A stretch of 57,675 nt of DNA, taken from contig CAJQJL010000003.1 in assembly GCA_905478665.1 (NCBI GenBank), forward strand, positions 1-57,675, written 5' to 3'. The notes below the pieces were generated by a model. The model did not search any database. It was not told the origin of the DNA and saw only the letters and a list, made by a program, of their open reading frames with translations. Position 1 is the first letter of the stretch. Each line of letters starts with the position of its first letter. Below are positions 33,258 through 42,358 of this stretch, piece after piece. The position numbers and the translations under genes are program-made. Source of the stretch: an uncultured Flavobacteriales bacterium (GTDB lineage Bacteria > Bacteroidota > Bacteroidia > Flavobacteriales_D > Crocinitomicaceae).

Positions 33258-33267
33258 ACGCTTATTA

Positions 33268-34494
33268 TTAAATGGCTCTTACTGCTTCCGCAGGGTTATA
33301 CTTTAGTGCTTTTCTTGCAGGATATATCGAAGATATTGAGGCTGCAATCATTATCATTAGGGTGATTATTCCATAAACGGATGCATCAAGCTTGGTGTAG
33401 ACCATCGGGTCGTATCCAAATTGATACATGGCATCTTCAACATTCATAAGGTTGATTCCATAGGCTCCGAAATAACTGATCGTTCCCCAAGAAAGGAGGA
33501 GTCCGATAGGTGCTGCCGCCAATGAAAGAAATACTGTTTCGAACATGATCATCGTGAACACCTTTCGTTTGTTCATTCCAACGCAGAGCAACATTCCCAA
33601 TTCACGTTTTCGTTCAAGGACAGCCATCAGCATCGTGTTGACAATCCCGAAAGTGAGGGCGAAAATGATAATCGACAAAATGATCATGATGGAAGTTCCC
33701 ATCATTTCATCCGTGTAGCCCAATTCTGGAGAGACTACATTCCATGGTCGTGCTTCAATGTCTGTGAATTCTGCATTGATCGCATCCACTACCGCGCCTG
33801 CATCTTCAATCGTATTGCACATGATAGCGATCTCGTGAACGGCGCTCTCTGTCATTAGCAAATCGTTCAAGTCGTCTTGCTTAACGAACACAATGCCTTT
33901 GTCAAACCCTCCATTTCCAGAAGAATAAACGCCCTCTGTTTTAAAGCCAATACTGACCGAAGTCGTATCCGCCGTAATGAAACTCAAGTTCACCGATTTT
34001 CCAGCATCCAACTTTAAATCATCCGCCAAGGACCGCCCAATAATTATTGGATTGTTCTTTACCTTATTGAGATATGTTCCTGTATCCAAACGATCGTAAA
34101 TCGTTGTTACGGTCTTTTCCACGAGTGGATCAACTCCTACAATTTTGACATTTTTGAAGCCATGTGCAGTCGTGACCGTTCCATCTACAATTGTTCGTTC
34201 AGTAGTCGATTTAATACGTTTCTCATCCGCCAAAAGTTTCCGCAGTTCTACAAGCGTCTCTGGGTTGATGTCGTTGACCAACTTCTCATCCTTTATATAG
34301 CTTTTGGCATGAATTTTAAGATGTGAAACCTGTGTTTCAATGGTAGACCTCTTGCTTTGATCCATCATTCCAATGGAAAGGGAGACCACAAACAAACCTG
34401 CCCAGATCCCCATCACGACAGATGCAAAAACAACACCGCTTCGCAATTTGTTTCTCCAGACATTTCTCCAAGCTATTTTTATGATTGTTTTCAT
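33268..34494 (-). CDS. ABC transporter permease, MacB/LolC-like (third copy)
   Basis: 408 aa. Architecture TM (about 16-40) - MacB-type periplasmic domain (40-265) - three TM (FtsX core) at about 275-405. Starts with IAWRNVWRNKLRSGVVFASVV. Conserved FtsX-core motif LERKRELGMLLCVGMNKRKV near residue 300. Diverged from the tandem pair upstream. Works with the ATPase at 32568 to extract or move lipidated or lipid substrates at the inner membrane. Confidence 0.92.
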   Translation of the reverse strand: MKTIIKIAWRNVWRNKLRSGVVFASVVMGIWAGLFVVSLSIGMMDQSKRSTIETQVSHLKIHAKSYIKDEKLVNDINPETLVELRKLLADEKRIKSTTERTIVDGTVTTAHGFKNVKIVGVDPLVEKTVTTIYDRLDTGTYLNKVKNNPIIIGRSLADDLKLDAGKSVNLSFITADTTSVSIGFKTEGVYSSGNGGFDKGIVFVKQDDLNDLLMTESAVHEIAIMCNTIEDAGAVVDAINAEFTDIEARPWNVVSPELGYTDEMMGTSIMIILSIIIFALTFGIVNTMLMAVLERKRELGMLLCVGMNKRKVFTMIMFETVFLSLAAAPIGLLLSWGTISYFGAYGINLMNVEDAMYQFGYDPMVYTKLDASVYGIITLMIMIAASISSIYPARKALKYNPAEAVRAI

Positions 34495-34497
34495 AAA

Positions 34498-35709
34498 TTA
34501 AAGTTTCATCGCCTCAATAGGCTTTAGTTTTCGTATTGATACAACTGGATAAAGAAGTAATATGACAGAAAGCACGAGAACGATGCTTGCGTGATTGACA
34601 GCAATCATGTAATCAGTGCTGAATGGTATTACCGCCTCAAAACCAAAGTTTTCGATCATCTCTGCCTGTTCTCCTTGAATAACAATTGGGTTCGCATGGA
34701 AATAATAAGCAATTGGTGTTACCGCAGCGATTCCAACAATGACTCCCATAAAATTAATGATGATGTTTTCGATGACTACCATCGCCATTGATTTCCCTTT
34801 TCTCATCCCGATTGCCAAAAGCACGCCGAGTTCATATTTTCGTTCCTGCGTCGCCATCAAAATGGTTCCGAACATAACGAAGGTGATAATCATGTACAAA
34901 ATGAAATTCATAATCCACCCTTTTGCTGCACTCGTGTCAAGTGTTTGCCTCAATTCAGGATCCATCTCAGGCCAGGTCATCACTTCATAATTTTCTCCAA
35001 CAATGGCTTGAATTTCCTTCTTCGTTTGATCCAATTTGTCTGGGTGTTTGACATCAATGAGCAAAGCAGTGAGTAACTCAGGAGCATCAATGTATTCCTG
35101 TAAATCTTCCATGGTCATGTAGACAATCACCCGGTTCAACTCAGGTACGTGCAAGTCGATTGTTCCAGCCAATGTGTATAAACCCGCCGCTGTCGCTCCT
35201 TGGTATCCCTGACCCAAAAAGACAATGGTATCGCCAATTTGTGCATTGATGAATTCGGCCAATTCCTCCCCCATCAAAATTTCCTGCTTTCCAACTTCAG
35301 GGAATTCTCCAGCGGTAATGTTCTTTGTGATTTTTTCAGGAAGACCCTTTGACTGATCATACCCCATAATAAAAGTCCCGCGTGAAACGGCTCCCGTGCT
35401 ACTCAAAGTTCCCGTTTCCAGTTTCTTGTCAACAGCAATAACTTCTTCTAAATTCTTGATCTTCTCGATTGGAACATCGCTTGCGTAAAAACCGTTGTCC
35501 AGTATTTGCTCGTCCCAAAAGCCCTTGTTATGTACTTGAATATAACCGAGGTTGTTATTCACAATGGACTCTAACATCTGCTCCTCCATTCCTTGCTGCA
35601 TGGAACGCATTCCGACAGCAAAAAGCACGGCAAAAGCAATCGCCGAGATCGTGATCACCGTTCTTCTGCGATTTCTCCAAATATTCTTCCAAGCCAATTT
35701 TACTATCAT
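34498..35709 (-). CDS. ABC transporter permease, MacB/LolC-like (tandem copy 2)
   Basis: 403 aa, same architecture: N-terminal AWKNIWRNRRRTVITISAIAFAV helix, periplasmic domain, three C-terminal helices; FtsX motif TQERKYELGVLLAIGMRKGKS. Very similar along its whole length to the next gene (35716-36927), so a tandem duplication. The two copies differ mainly in the periplasmic domain, which could give different substrate contacts in a heterodimer. 6 bases separate the two genes. Confidence 0.92.
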   Translation of the reverse strand: MIVKLAWKNIWRNRRRTVITISAIAFAVLFAVGMRSMQQGMEEQMLESIVNNNLGYIQVHNKGFWDEQILDNGFYASDVPIEKIKNLEEVIAVDKKLETGTLSSTGAVSRGTFIMGYDQSKGLPEKITKNITAGEFPEVGKQEILMGEELAEFINAQIGDTIVFLGQGYQGATAAGLYTLAGTIDLHVPELNRVIVYMTMEDLQEYIDAPELLTALLIDVKHPDKLDQTKKEIQAIVGENYEVMTWPEMDPELRQTLDTSAAKGWIMNFILYMIITFVMFGTILMATQERKYELGVLLAIGMRKGKSMAMVVIENIIINFMGVIVGIAAVTPIAYYFHANPIVIQGEQAEMIENFGFEAVIPFSTDYMIAVNHASIVLVLSVILLLYPVVSIRKLKPIEAMKL

Positions 35710-35715
35710 AGGTAC

Positions 35716-36927
35716 CTACAGTTTCATTGCGTCTACAGGTTTCAGTCTTCGAATAACGAGGAAAGGATACAGCATCAACACCATTGAAATTACTACGATG
35801 ACGGTTGCATGATCAATGGCTATTTCTGGGTTTATACTAAACGGTATCACGGGGTCAAACCCAAAGTTCTCATAAAGTTCTGCGGATTCTCCTTGAAGGA
35901 CAATGGGATTATAGTGAAAATAATAAGCAATCGGTGCAACCATCATTATTCCTACAAGCGCCCCAATAATACTAATGATTACATTTTCAATGGCTACCAT
36001 CACCATTGATTTTCTACGTTTCATTCCTATAGCCATTAGAACGCCCAATTCGTACTTCCGCTCCTGCGTAGCCATGAGGATAGTTCCAAACATAACGAAG
36101 GTCAAAATCATATAAAGAATAATATTCATAATAATTCCCTCGGCAGAACTAGAATCAATCAACTGCTTCAATTCAGGATTCATCTCACTCCATGTCATTA
36201 CACGGTAATCGTCTCCAACAATTTTTTGAATTTCCTTTTTCGTTTTGTCGACATCGTCGGGGTTCTTCACTTCCACCATTAAGGAAGTAATCAAATTCGG
36301 AGCACTGATATATTCCTGCAAATCCGACATTGGCATGTATGCCACCATCTTGTTCAGCTCTGGAATATGCATATCTATCGTTCCTGAAAGTAAGTACAAG
36401 CCAGCGGCCGTTGCTCCTTGAAACCCCTGACCCAAAAACACGACAGTATCTCCAATTTCTGCTTCCAAGTACGATGCCAGCTCCTCGCCCAACACGATCT
36501 CCTGCTTCCCAGTTTCTGGTAGGTTCCCAGCCGTGATATTGTTGACTATTTTTTCCGGTGCCGCTTCTGATTGATCATAGCTAAGGATAAACGTACCCCG
36601 CGAACTCATTCCAGTGCTGCTCAAAGTTCCCGATTCCAACTTCTTCTCAAGTCCCAGAATCTCCTTCAACTCAAGAAGCTTTTCTACGGGAACATCTTCA
36701 GGATAAAATCCATTCTCAAGAATCTGATCGTCCCAGAAGTCCTTTCCCTGAATTTGGATGTAGCCGATGTTGTCCTTGACGATAGATTCAAGCATTCGCT
36801 CTTCTAGACCAGCACGCATTGATCGCATCCCCGCAGCAAATAGCACTGCAAAGGCAATCGCTGAAATCGTTATAAACGTTCTTCTACGATTACGCCAGAC
36901 ATTTTTCCATGCAAGCTTAAGAATCAT
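35716..36927 (-). CDS. ABC transporter permease, MacB/LolC-like (tandem copy 1)
   Basis: 403 aa, paralogue of 34498-35709 (starts MILKLAWKNVWRNRRRTFITISAIAFAV). Four TM in total with a MacB-type periplasmic domain of about 230 residues; ATQERKYELGVLMAIGMKRRKS near the first core TM. LolC and LolE in Gram-negative bacteria are a similar paralogous pair, so a heterodimeric transporter with the ATPase at 32568 is likely. 6 bases downstream of the LolA-like gene. Confidence 0.92.
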   Translation of the reverse strand: MILKLAWKNVWRNRRRTFITISAIAFAVLFAAGMRSMRAGLEERMLESIVKDNIGYIQIQGKDFWDDQILENGFYPEDVPVEKLLELKEILGLEKKLESGTLSSTGMSSRGTFILSYDQSEAAPEKIVNNITAGNLPETGKQEIVLGEELASYLEAEIGDTVVFLGQGFQGATAAGLYLLSGTIDMHIPELNKMVAYMPMSDLQEYISAPNLITSLMVEVKNPDDVDKTKKEIQKIVGDDYRVMTWSEMNPELKQLIDSSSAEGIIMNIILYMILTFVMFGTILMATQERKYELGVLMAIGMKRRKSMVMVAIENVIISIIGALVGIMMVAPIAYYFHYNPIVLQGESAELYENFGFDPVIPFSINPEIAIDHATVIVVISMVLMLYPFLVIRRLKPVDAMKL

Positions 36928-36933
36928 TGATCG

Positions 36934-37674
36934 TTACTTTAGTCGTTTGATGTACTGCGTGGTGAACATCTCATCATTTACTTTAATGTTAAATTCTGCC
37001 TTTGTGTATGTCATCCTCGTTTTTTGTCCTTTCTTGTTCGCAGGGATCACCTCCATTACTGTTGGAATTATTTTACCACCAAGGGTTTTTACCTCCTTTC
37101 CTAAAATCGTGTTGACCAACTTGTTGTCCTCGTCATAGAACCTAGTCTTCAACTGCAGATAGTTCTTTTTGGAAATCCAGATGTAGATTTTCCCCCAAAT
37201 GGAATTGACATTGGCTTTTGGCGTGAGCAAAATTTTATAGCATTCCAAACCTTCTACTGTTTCCGTTCCCAGAATTTTTTTGGTGTAATCCTTTTTTAAT
37301 GACGATTCCTTCACCAAGTCGTCGTTTGTCATGTCCGTTCCCATCCATGATTGTGTCAACATAGAAGGTGGCATTTTAATCGTTCGTTCAATCGAGGGGA
37401 CATAATTCCAAATCTCCTTGTCTCGCTTCAAGAATACGGTGCCCTTATCTTTTGCGGGTGACACTACCATCGTGACAGAATAATCATCTCCTTTTGTCCA
37501 CGCCTTGATTTTCATTTCACGCTGCCATTTAGGACGAATGGTGGTTACGGTCATTTCCGCGTACGAAGACGTTCCACGCATGTGGTCTTCTGCTTTCTGT
37601 ATAATTTCATCTGCCGTCTGGCCGAAAGCCGCAGCTCCCATCAACAAAATCATAATTAGAAATCCCTTTTTCAT
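36934..37674 (-). CDS. LolA-like outer-membrane lipoprotein-sorting protein
   Basis: 246 aa. Signal peptide residues 1-18, then a half-barrel beta domain (about 20-246) with EMTVTTIRPKWQREMKIKAW, VFLKRDKEIWNYVPSIERTIKMPPSM and TPKANVNSIWGKIYIWISKKNYL. This is the LolA-like family annotated as outer-membrane lipoprotein-sorting protein, longer than classical LolA (about 200 aa). It should shuttle lipids or lipoproteins across the periplasm. Starts inside the stop of the TetR gene (ATGA). Confidence 0.88.
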   Translation of the reverse strand: MKKGFLIMILLMGAAAFGQTADEIIQKAEDHMRGTSSYAEMTVTTIRPKWQREMKIKAWTKGDDYSVTMVVSPAKDKGTVFLKRDKEIWNYVPSIERTIKMPPSMLTQSWMGTDMTNDDLVKESSLKKDYTKKILGTETVEGLECYKILLTPKANVNSIWGKIYIWISKKNYLQLKTRFYDEDNKLVNTILGKEVKTLGGKIIPTVMEVIPANKKGQKTRMTYTKAEFNIKVNDEMFTTQYIKRLK

Positions 37675-38249
37675 GCTATAAATTGTTTAATGATTAATTT
37701 CTTTACCTCTTCAATGGGATAGTTCTCAGGATCGAACAATGCGCGCATTTGAACGCCATCCAATGTTGATGTATAATATTGCACCATAACCATTGGGTCT
37801 TCATGCCCTTTTTTCTGAAAATACTCCATAAGAGACATCATGTACGGCTCTATTTTCGGAAGCATCTGCTCCATGGCCATTTCCATCACTATTGGTTGCA
37901 TGATCATCGACAAATAAAGTTTCCAATGTGCTTTATTCTCTACGAGTACATCGAATGATGTCTCGATATGCTGAATAAGCAGTTCGTCAGTAATCACTTC
38001 TCCTGCAACAATCCCCATGGAGTCCATAATGGTTTGAAAAACATCGTCCAGAAGTTCCTTTAATAGCTCTTCCTTGCTATCAAAATAGTTGTACATCAAG
38101 CCTTTGGAAACACCTGCTTTCTTACTGATTTTGCTGATTGAAGCACTGTGATAGCCCTCCTCTCCAAAGACGTGCAATGCGGCGTCAAGGATTGAAGCTT
38201 TTCGTCCTCCCCTTATTTCTTCGTATTGTTCTTCTGTTCTCGGTGCCAT
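37671..38249 (-). CDS. TetR family transcriptional regulator
   Basis: 192 aa from the ATG at 38249. The frame continues to 38417, but that extension covers the operator palindrome and has no TetR character, so I chose MAPRTEEQYEEIR. Helix-turn-helix at about 21-66 (ILDAALHVFGEEGYHSASISKISKKAGVSKGLMYNYFDSKEELL). C-terminal ligand-binding domain helical. First gene of the leftward export operon, which it most likely represses along with itself through the palindrome 7 bases before its start codon. Confidence 0.93.
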   Translation of the reverse strand: MAPRTEEQYEEIRGGRKASILDAALHVFGEEGYHSASISKISKKAGVSKGLMYNYFDSKEELLKELLDDVFQTIMDSMGIVAGEVITDELLIQHIETSFDVLVENKAHWKLYLSMIMQPIVMEMAMEQMLPKIEPYMMSLMEYFQKKGHEDPMVMVQYYTSTLDGVQMRALFDPENYPIEEVKKLIIKQFIA

Positions 38250-38618
38250 AATTTTTTTGACTGAACGTTCGGTCAAAGTTAAGAAACTTTCTTCAATTCG
38301 CGCATTTAGCAACGCTTTATTTAACCGACCCTCTACGAATCGGTTCATCTGACCAATAATCTCAAATCGAAGAACCAATTGCTTCTCCCCGTTTTTATGC
38401 ACTATGAACGAGAACATCCTGTCGTTCTTATTGCTTCGAGGTTATTTTAATTTATTCTTAGTCTTTAAGTCGACTTATTACAGATCTCTTATAGAGTACC
38501 CTTTTTCAATAATAAATGGTCGTCACTACATGGTCTTTCCTGAAAGGTGAGAATTTCGCTCTACAAGGAGCTAATAAATTTGACAGAACATTCTATCTTC
38601 GATGGCAAAGATTAATCC
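38250..38618. other. 369-base divergent intergenic region
   Basis: Holds the TetR operator (38256-38277) and the divergent promoter region for the export operon and the sensor kinase. Apart from the operator I see no hairpin, repeat or gene. Short open frames here are shadows. Confidence 0.65.
38256..38277. promoter_or_regulatory. TetR operator palindrome
   Basis: 22-base inverted repeat, 20 of 22 positions symmetric: half-site TTTGAC, then T/C-GAACGTTC, then GTCAAA, centred at 38266/38267. It lies 7 bases upstream of the TetR start codon, in a region that would be coding only if the longer start were used. The perfect core GAACGTTC flanked by TGAC/GTCA is a classic TetR-family operator layout. 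Confidence 0.75.
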
Positions 38619-41501
38619 TTGGAAAAACGATCCAAACTAATTCAATTTCTAACGCTGGTAATTTTCACCTGCTTTCATCTTTTTCATTCCTATGGTCAAG
38701 AAGTGAGTTTCAATACTTCTTTCCATGTAATCAATTCAGATAACGGATTGAATAGTTCAGAGGTTTACAAAGCAGGACAAGACTCTAAAGGCTACATGTG
38801 GTTCTGTACAGATGCTGGAGTTACCCGTTTCGATGGTTATTACTTTGAATCCTTCACGGTTGCAGATGGTTTAGTTGATAATGTTGTGTTCGATTTCTAT
38901 GAAGATGCTAGAGGAAGAATATGGTTTCTTTCCTACAATTCTCTGCTGTGCTATTTCGAAAAGGGCGTTATATACCCATATAAATACAACGATGTCATTC
39001 ATACCATTACGCAGAACAATGTGGCCAGTGAAAAGCGATTAATCGTCACTGAAGACGAAACGCTTTACTATTCATTGAGGGCGAGTGGAATGTTAAAAAT
39101 CTCAGACAGTGGTATACTTTCCAACGTACATAAGAAATTAAACGCTGTTGAAATTCATGAAGTAGACGGACAATTAATGAATTCTTTTCAAACAGGCCAA
39201 TTTGACATAAAGAACATTGAGTATCCAGTCCATAACCTTGAAAAACACAAAATCGCTCAATACAATCCGCTGAATAGAATTTGGTACGAACCAACTATTT
39301 CACACTGGGGAGATCAAGGGTGTATATTGATTCAAGACAAAATTATTAGTGCAAACACTGGCGAACTCATTTATGAAGGAAATGGTCTCACTAAATTTGG
39401 AATACTGGATGAGGGCCGCATTTGGATTTCTGGACTGAACAGCTTATTAGTAGGTGAGATAGAGAACAGAAAGTTGACCATCACTGATCAATACTTAGTA
39501 AACGAGCCTATTTCTAATTTATTCGTCGATCATGAAGGAGGAATTTGGGTTACCTCACTCAACAACGGTGTTTATTACTCAAACGGCTTCTTCGTGAAAT
39601 ACACGAATCAATCATTGGGTTTAATGAATGATAATATTGTTGGATTAATCAACCATGACAACGAGGTTTGGACCACTCATTTTGCTGGAGCACAAAACCT
39701 CAGCTCTGGCAAAAAAATTATTTCAAAGAGTAGCGCGGGTTACTCTAGAGGAGTTAGTGCGGCTAATCAATTGGCGATATCTACAATTGATAATACTGAT
39801 ATTACGCAAGAAGAAAGGATTACGAAATTTCCTTTTAGAACAGATTTCTGGGCGAATGACAAATACATTTATTCCATTTCTGCTCGTGTCTATAGATACA
39901 ATCTTGAAACAAGAAACGTTGATACTCTTTATAGCGGAACAGAAGATCATACAGGAAATAGCCAGAACAGGTTTACGTCGATCGCTGACAATAATGGACA
40001 GGTTTTCCTTGGCAGCGTGAATGGTCTATACACCTTAAAGCGCAAAAATGAACTCGCAAAATTCCCAGACACTATTAACCATCTCGACTACAGTATTTCA
40101 GACATCTTTTATCATCCGAACTGGGGAGTAGTAGCCTCAACCTCTAATAACGGCATTCTAATTTATAAGGGTGGTGAACTGATAGAAACATGGAATAGTA
40201 AAAATGGCTTGATAAGTGACAATATCAGTTGTGTCTATGTGGGTTCTAACGGACAACTATTTATCGGAACGAACAAAGGCTTACAAATACTAGATCAGAA
40301 TGGCGCCATTCGTCTATTAGCTTCAAATCAAGGGATTCAACGTCAAGAAGTGAATTGCATTCTGCCATCTACAAATGAAGTTTGGATTGGAACAACAAAG
40401 GGTTTATATGTTGCTGATTATGGCATTTTTGATCTCGCCAAGAAAAAGCGAGAAACAGTAGAGTTGACGCAAGTACTTGTGGACGCCTCCGAATTTTCAA
40501 CCGCAGAGAATAACCTTCAAATCCCACACAGCACTAATCTCATTCGTCTTCGATTCAGAACCAAGAGTTTTACAAATTGGCATTCGAGGCAATATCAATA
40601 TCGCCTCACTGAAAATGATGGTTGGATTGATATTGAGAGCCCAGAAATAGTGATTGCTCGTCCAAAAGGGAACTACTCCTTGCAAGTGCGTTATTTAACA
40701 GCCAATCAAGTATGGAGCGAAGCTCATTCTTTGTTGAAGATGCACGTGCAAATACCTTTTTGGAAACATTGGTCTTTCTGGTCTATATTCTCCTTAGTAT
40801 TTACCGTTAGCATGATCTTTTTAATACGCAGAAGACAGCGCAAAGTGGAACAACTCTTACGACTTAAAAACGAAATGCTCTCACTTGAACAACGCGTTCA
40901 AGCAGCACGAATGAATCCTCATTTTATCTTCAATGTATTGAATTCAATACACAGTTGTTTGATATTCAATGAAAATGAACTCGCCGCCGAATACCTTCTT
41001 AAATTCTCAGGTTTAATGAGGGATTTACTCAAAACGGCTGGAGAAAGTACAATTGAATTGAATGATGAAGTTCGAATTCTCACCAAATATTTAGAAATAG
41101 AACAATTACGCCAAAAGGGAGCTTTTGATTTCGTTATTGAAGCTGGAAACCTCAATGGCGATACCAACATTCCATCTATGATTGTGCAGCCCTTCGTTGA
41201 AAATGCTGTTATACATGGCGTGAGCAGTAACCAAAATAAAGGGGAAATCGCTGTCACCTTTTCACAACTAGATCATCAGACCATCCTAATTGAAGTCGAG
41301 GACAATGGAGAAAAAACAATAGACGCTATTGAAACTGTATTGAACAGTGGAAATAACCATGCCGCAGGTATCACAAAACAACGACTGTCGAATTATTCAT
41401 CTCAAAATGGATCATCTCATTACAGCGTAAATTTCAAACGAACAAATGATCCCGATCCATGCACGCGTATTTCCATTAAAGTTCCTATTATTGAATCATG
41501 A
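38619..41501 (+). CDS. Two-component regulator propeller sensor histidine kinase (LytS-type core)
   Basis: 960 aa, TTG start (38619-38621; a stop codon lies directly upstream in frame, no ATG option before the signal peptide). Signal peptide about 1-26, then 12-14 two-component-regulator-propeller repeats (about 30-630; e.g. DSKGYMWFCTDAGVTRFDGY, EDARGRIWFL, DHEGGIWV), a Y_Y_Y domain (about 640-710), one TM helix (about 716-737) and a His_kinase domain with NPHFIFNVLNS (His ~767) and an ATPase part with FVENAVIHGVSS. Senses a periplasmic/extracellular ligand and signals to the LytTR regulator that overlaps it by 4 bases. Confidence 0.93.
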   Translation: MEKRSKLIQFLTLVIFTCFHLFHSYGQEVSFNTSFHVINSDNGLNSSEVYKAGQDSKGYMWFCTDAGVTRFDGYYFESFTVADGLVDNVVFDFYEDARGRIWFLSYNSLLCYFEKGVIYPYKYNDVIHTITQNNVASEKRLIVTEDETLYYSLRASGMLKISDSGILSNVHKKLNAVEIHEVDGQLMNSFQTGQFDIKNIEYPVHNLEKHKIAQYNPLNRIWYEPTISHWGDQGCILIQDKIISANTGELIYEGNGLTKFGILDEGRIWISGLNSLLVGEIENRKLTITDQYLVNEPISNLFVDHEGGIWVTSLNNGVYYSNGFFVKYTNQSLGLMNDNIVGLINHDNEVWTTHFAGAQNLSSGKKIISKSSAGYSRGVSAANQLAISTIDNTDITQEERITKFPFRTDFWANDKYIYSISARVYRYNLETRNVDTLYSGTEDHTGNSQNRFTSIADNNGQVFLGSVNGLYTLKRKNELAKFPDTINHLDYSISDIFYHPNWGVVASTSNNGILIYKGGELIETWNSKNGLISDNISCVYVGSNGQLFIGTNKGLQILDQNGAIRLLASNQGIQRQEVNCILPSTNEVWIGTTKGLYVADYGIFDLAKKKRETVELTQVLVDASEFSTAENNLQIPHSTNLIRLRFRTKSFTNWHSRQYQYRLTENDGWIDIESPEIVIARPKGNYSLQVRYLTANQVWSEAHSLLKMHVQIPFWKHWSFWSIFSLVFTVSMIFLIRRRQRKVEQLLRLKNEMLSLEQRVQAARMNPHFIFNVLNSIHSCLIFNENELAAEYLLKFSGLMRDLLKTAGESTIELNDEVRILTKYLEIEQLRQKGAFDFVIEAGNLNGDTNIPSMIVQPFVENAVIHGVSSNQNKGEIAVTFSQLDHQTILIEVEDNGEKTIDAIETVLNSGNNHAAGITKQRLSNYSSQNGSSHYSVNFKRTNDPDPCTRISIKVPIIES

Positions 41502-42229
41502 AAGTCCTGATTGTTGACGATGAATTCGATTCAAGAAGAATGATCCGAAAGTTTATTGGTGATCATTTTGAGGATTTGGTGTTCTTAAATGATGCTTCCA
41601 GTGTGGACGAGGCAGTAACGATTATCAAAGAAGATAAACCAGACATTCTACTGCTAGACATCCAACTAAAAGGCAGCCTGAGTTTTGATATTCTGGATCA
41701 CGTTAAATTGAAGGAAGAGCAGATCATATTTATCACTGCCTACGACCAATACGCTTTGAAAGCTTTTGAATTAGGTGCCTCAGGCTATATCCTCAAACCA
41801 ATTGAGAAAGAGAAACTTCTGAAAGCCGTGGAAAAAGCCAAGCACTATGCTTCAAGCCTGAATTTCGAGACCAGAGTTCTTGCGCCTTCCGAGAAACCCT
41901 TCGACAAACTTATCATTCCAGGAGCTGGTAGTTCTGAAGCGATTAAAGTATCTGAACTAATTTTCATTGAGGCGGACAGTGTATACTGTAAACTCCACAT
42001 GAAAGACGGAGCCAAATTGATTACAAAACCACTCAATTTCATTGAAAAAAAACTGGAGAATCATCCTCACTTTTTTCGCCCGCACAAATCGTACTTGGTC
42101 AACTTAAACTATGTGAAAAGCGTAGGAAATGACGGCACTACGCTTACGCTTGACAACCAACAAGTACTTCCCGTTTCAAGAGGAAAAAAAGCCGTGTTGA
42201 AAGAAAGGTTAGAGTTCGCCTTTTACTAA
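41498..42229 (+). CDS. LytTR-family response regulator
   Basis: 243 aa. Receiver domain 1-120 with acidic pocket (Asp7, Asp8), phosphoacceptor Asp54 (LLLDIQLKGS), and KPIEKEKLL carrying the conserved Lys. LytTR DNA-binding domain about 140-240 (FIEADSVYCKLHMKDGA, RPHKSYLVNLNYVKSV). Overlaps the kinase gene (ATGA), typical cognate pair. Targets unknown; the downstream surface protein and GH16 gene are the nearest candidates. Confidence 0.95.
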   Translation: MKVLIVDDEFDSRRMIRKFIGDHFEDLVFLNDASSVDEAVTIIKEDKPDILLLDIQLKGSLSFDILDHVKLKEEQIIFITAYDQYALKAFELGASGYILKPIEKEKLLKAVEKAKHYASSLNFETRVLAPSEKPFDKLIIPGAGSSEAIKVSELIFIEADSVYCKLHMKDGAKLITKPLNFIEKKLENHPHFFRPHKSYLVNLNYVKSVGNDGTTLTLDNQQVLPVSRGKKAVLKERLEFAFY

Positions 42230-42358
42230 GGCTCAGACTAAACCCGTTTAGCACGAACTTCTTGCATTTCAGAAGATCAATTGAACTGTTCAGAAAAGTT
42301 TATCTGTATTTGAGTGCGCTCTCAAGTACATTCGCTTCATAACTCATAAAAACCAGAT

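Noticed and set aside
38250-38417. 56-residue N-terminal extension of the TetR regulator
   Set aside because: It overlaps the operator palindrome and lacks TetR character; the conserved domain starts just after the ATG at 38249.
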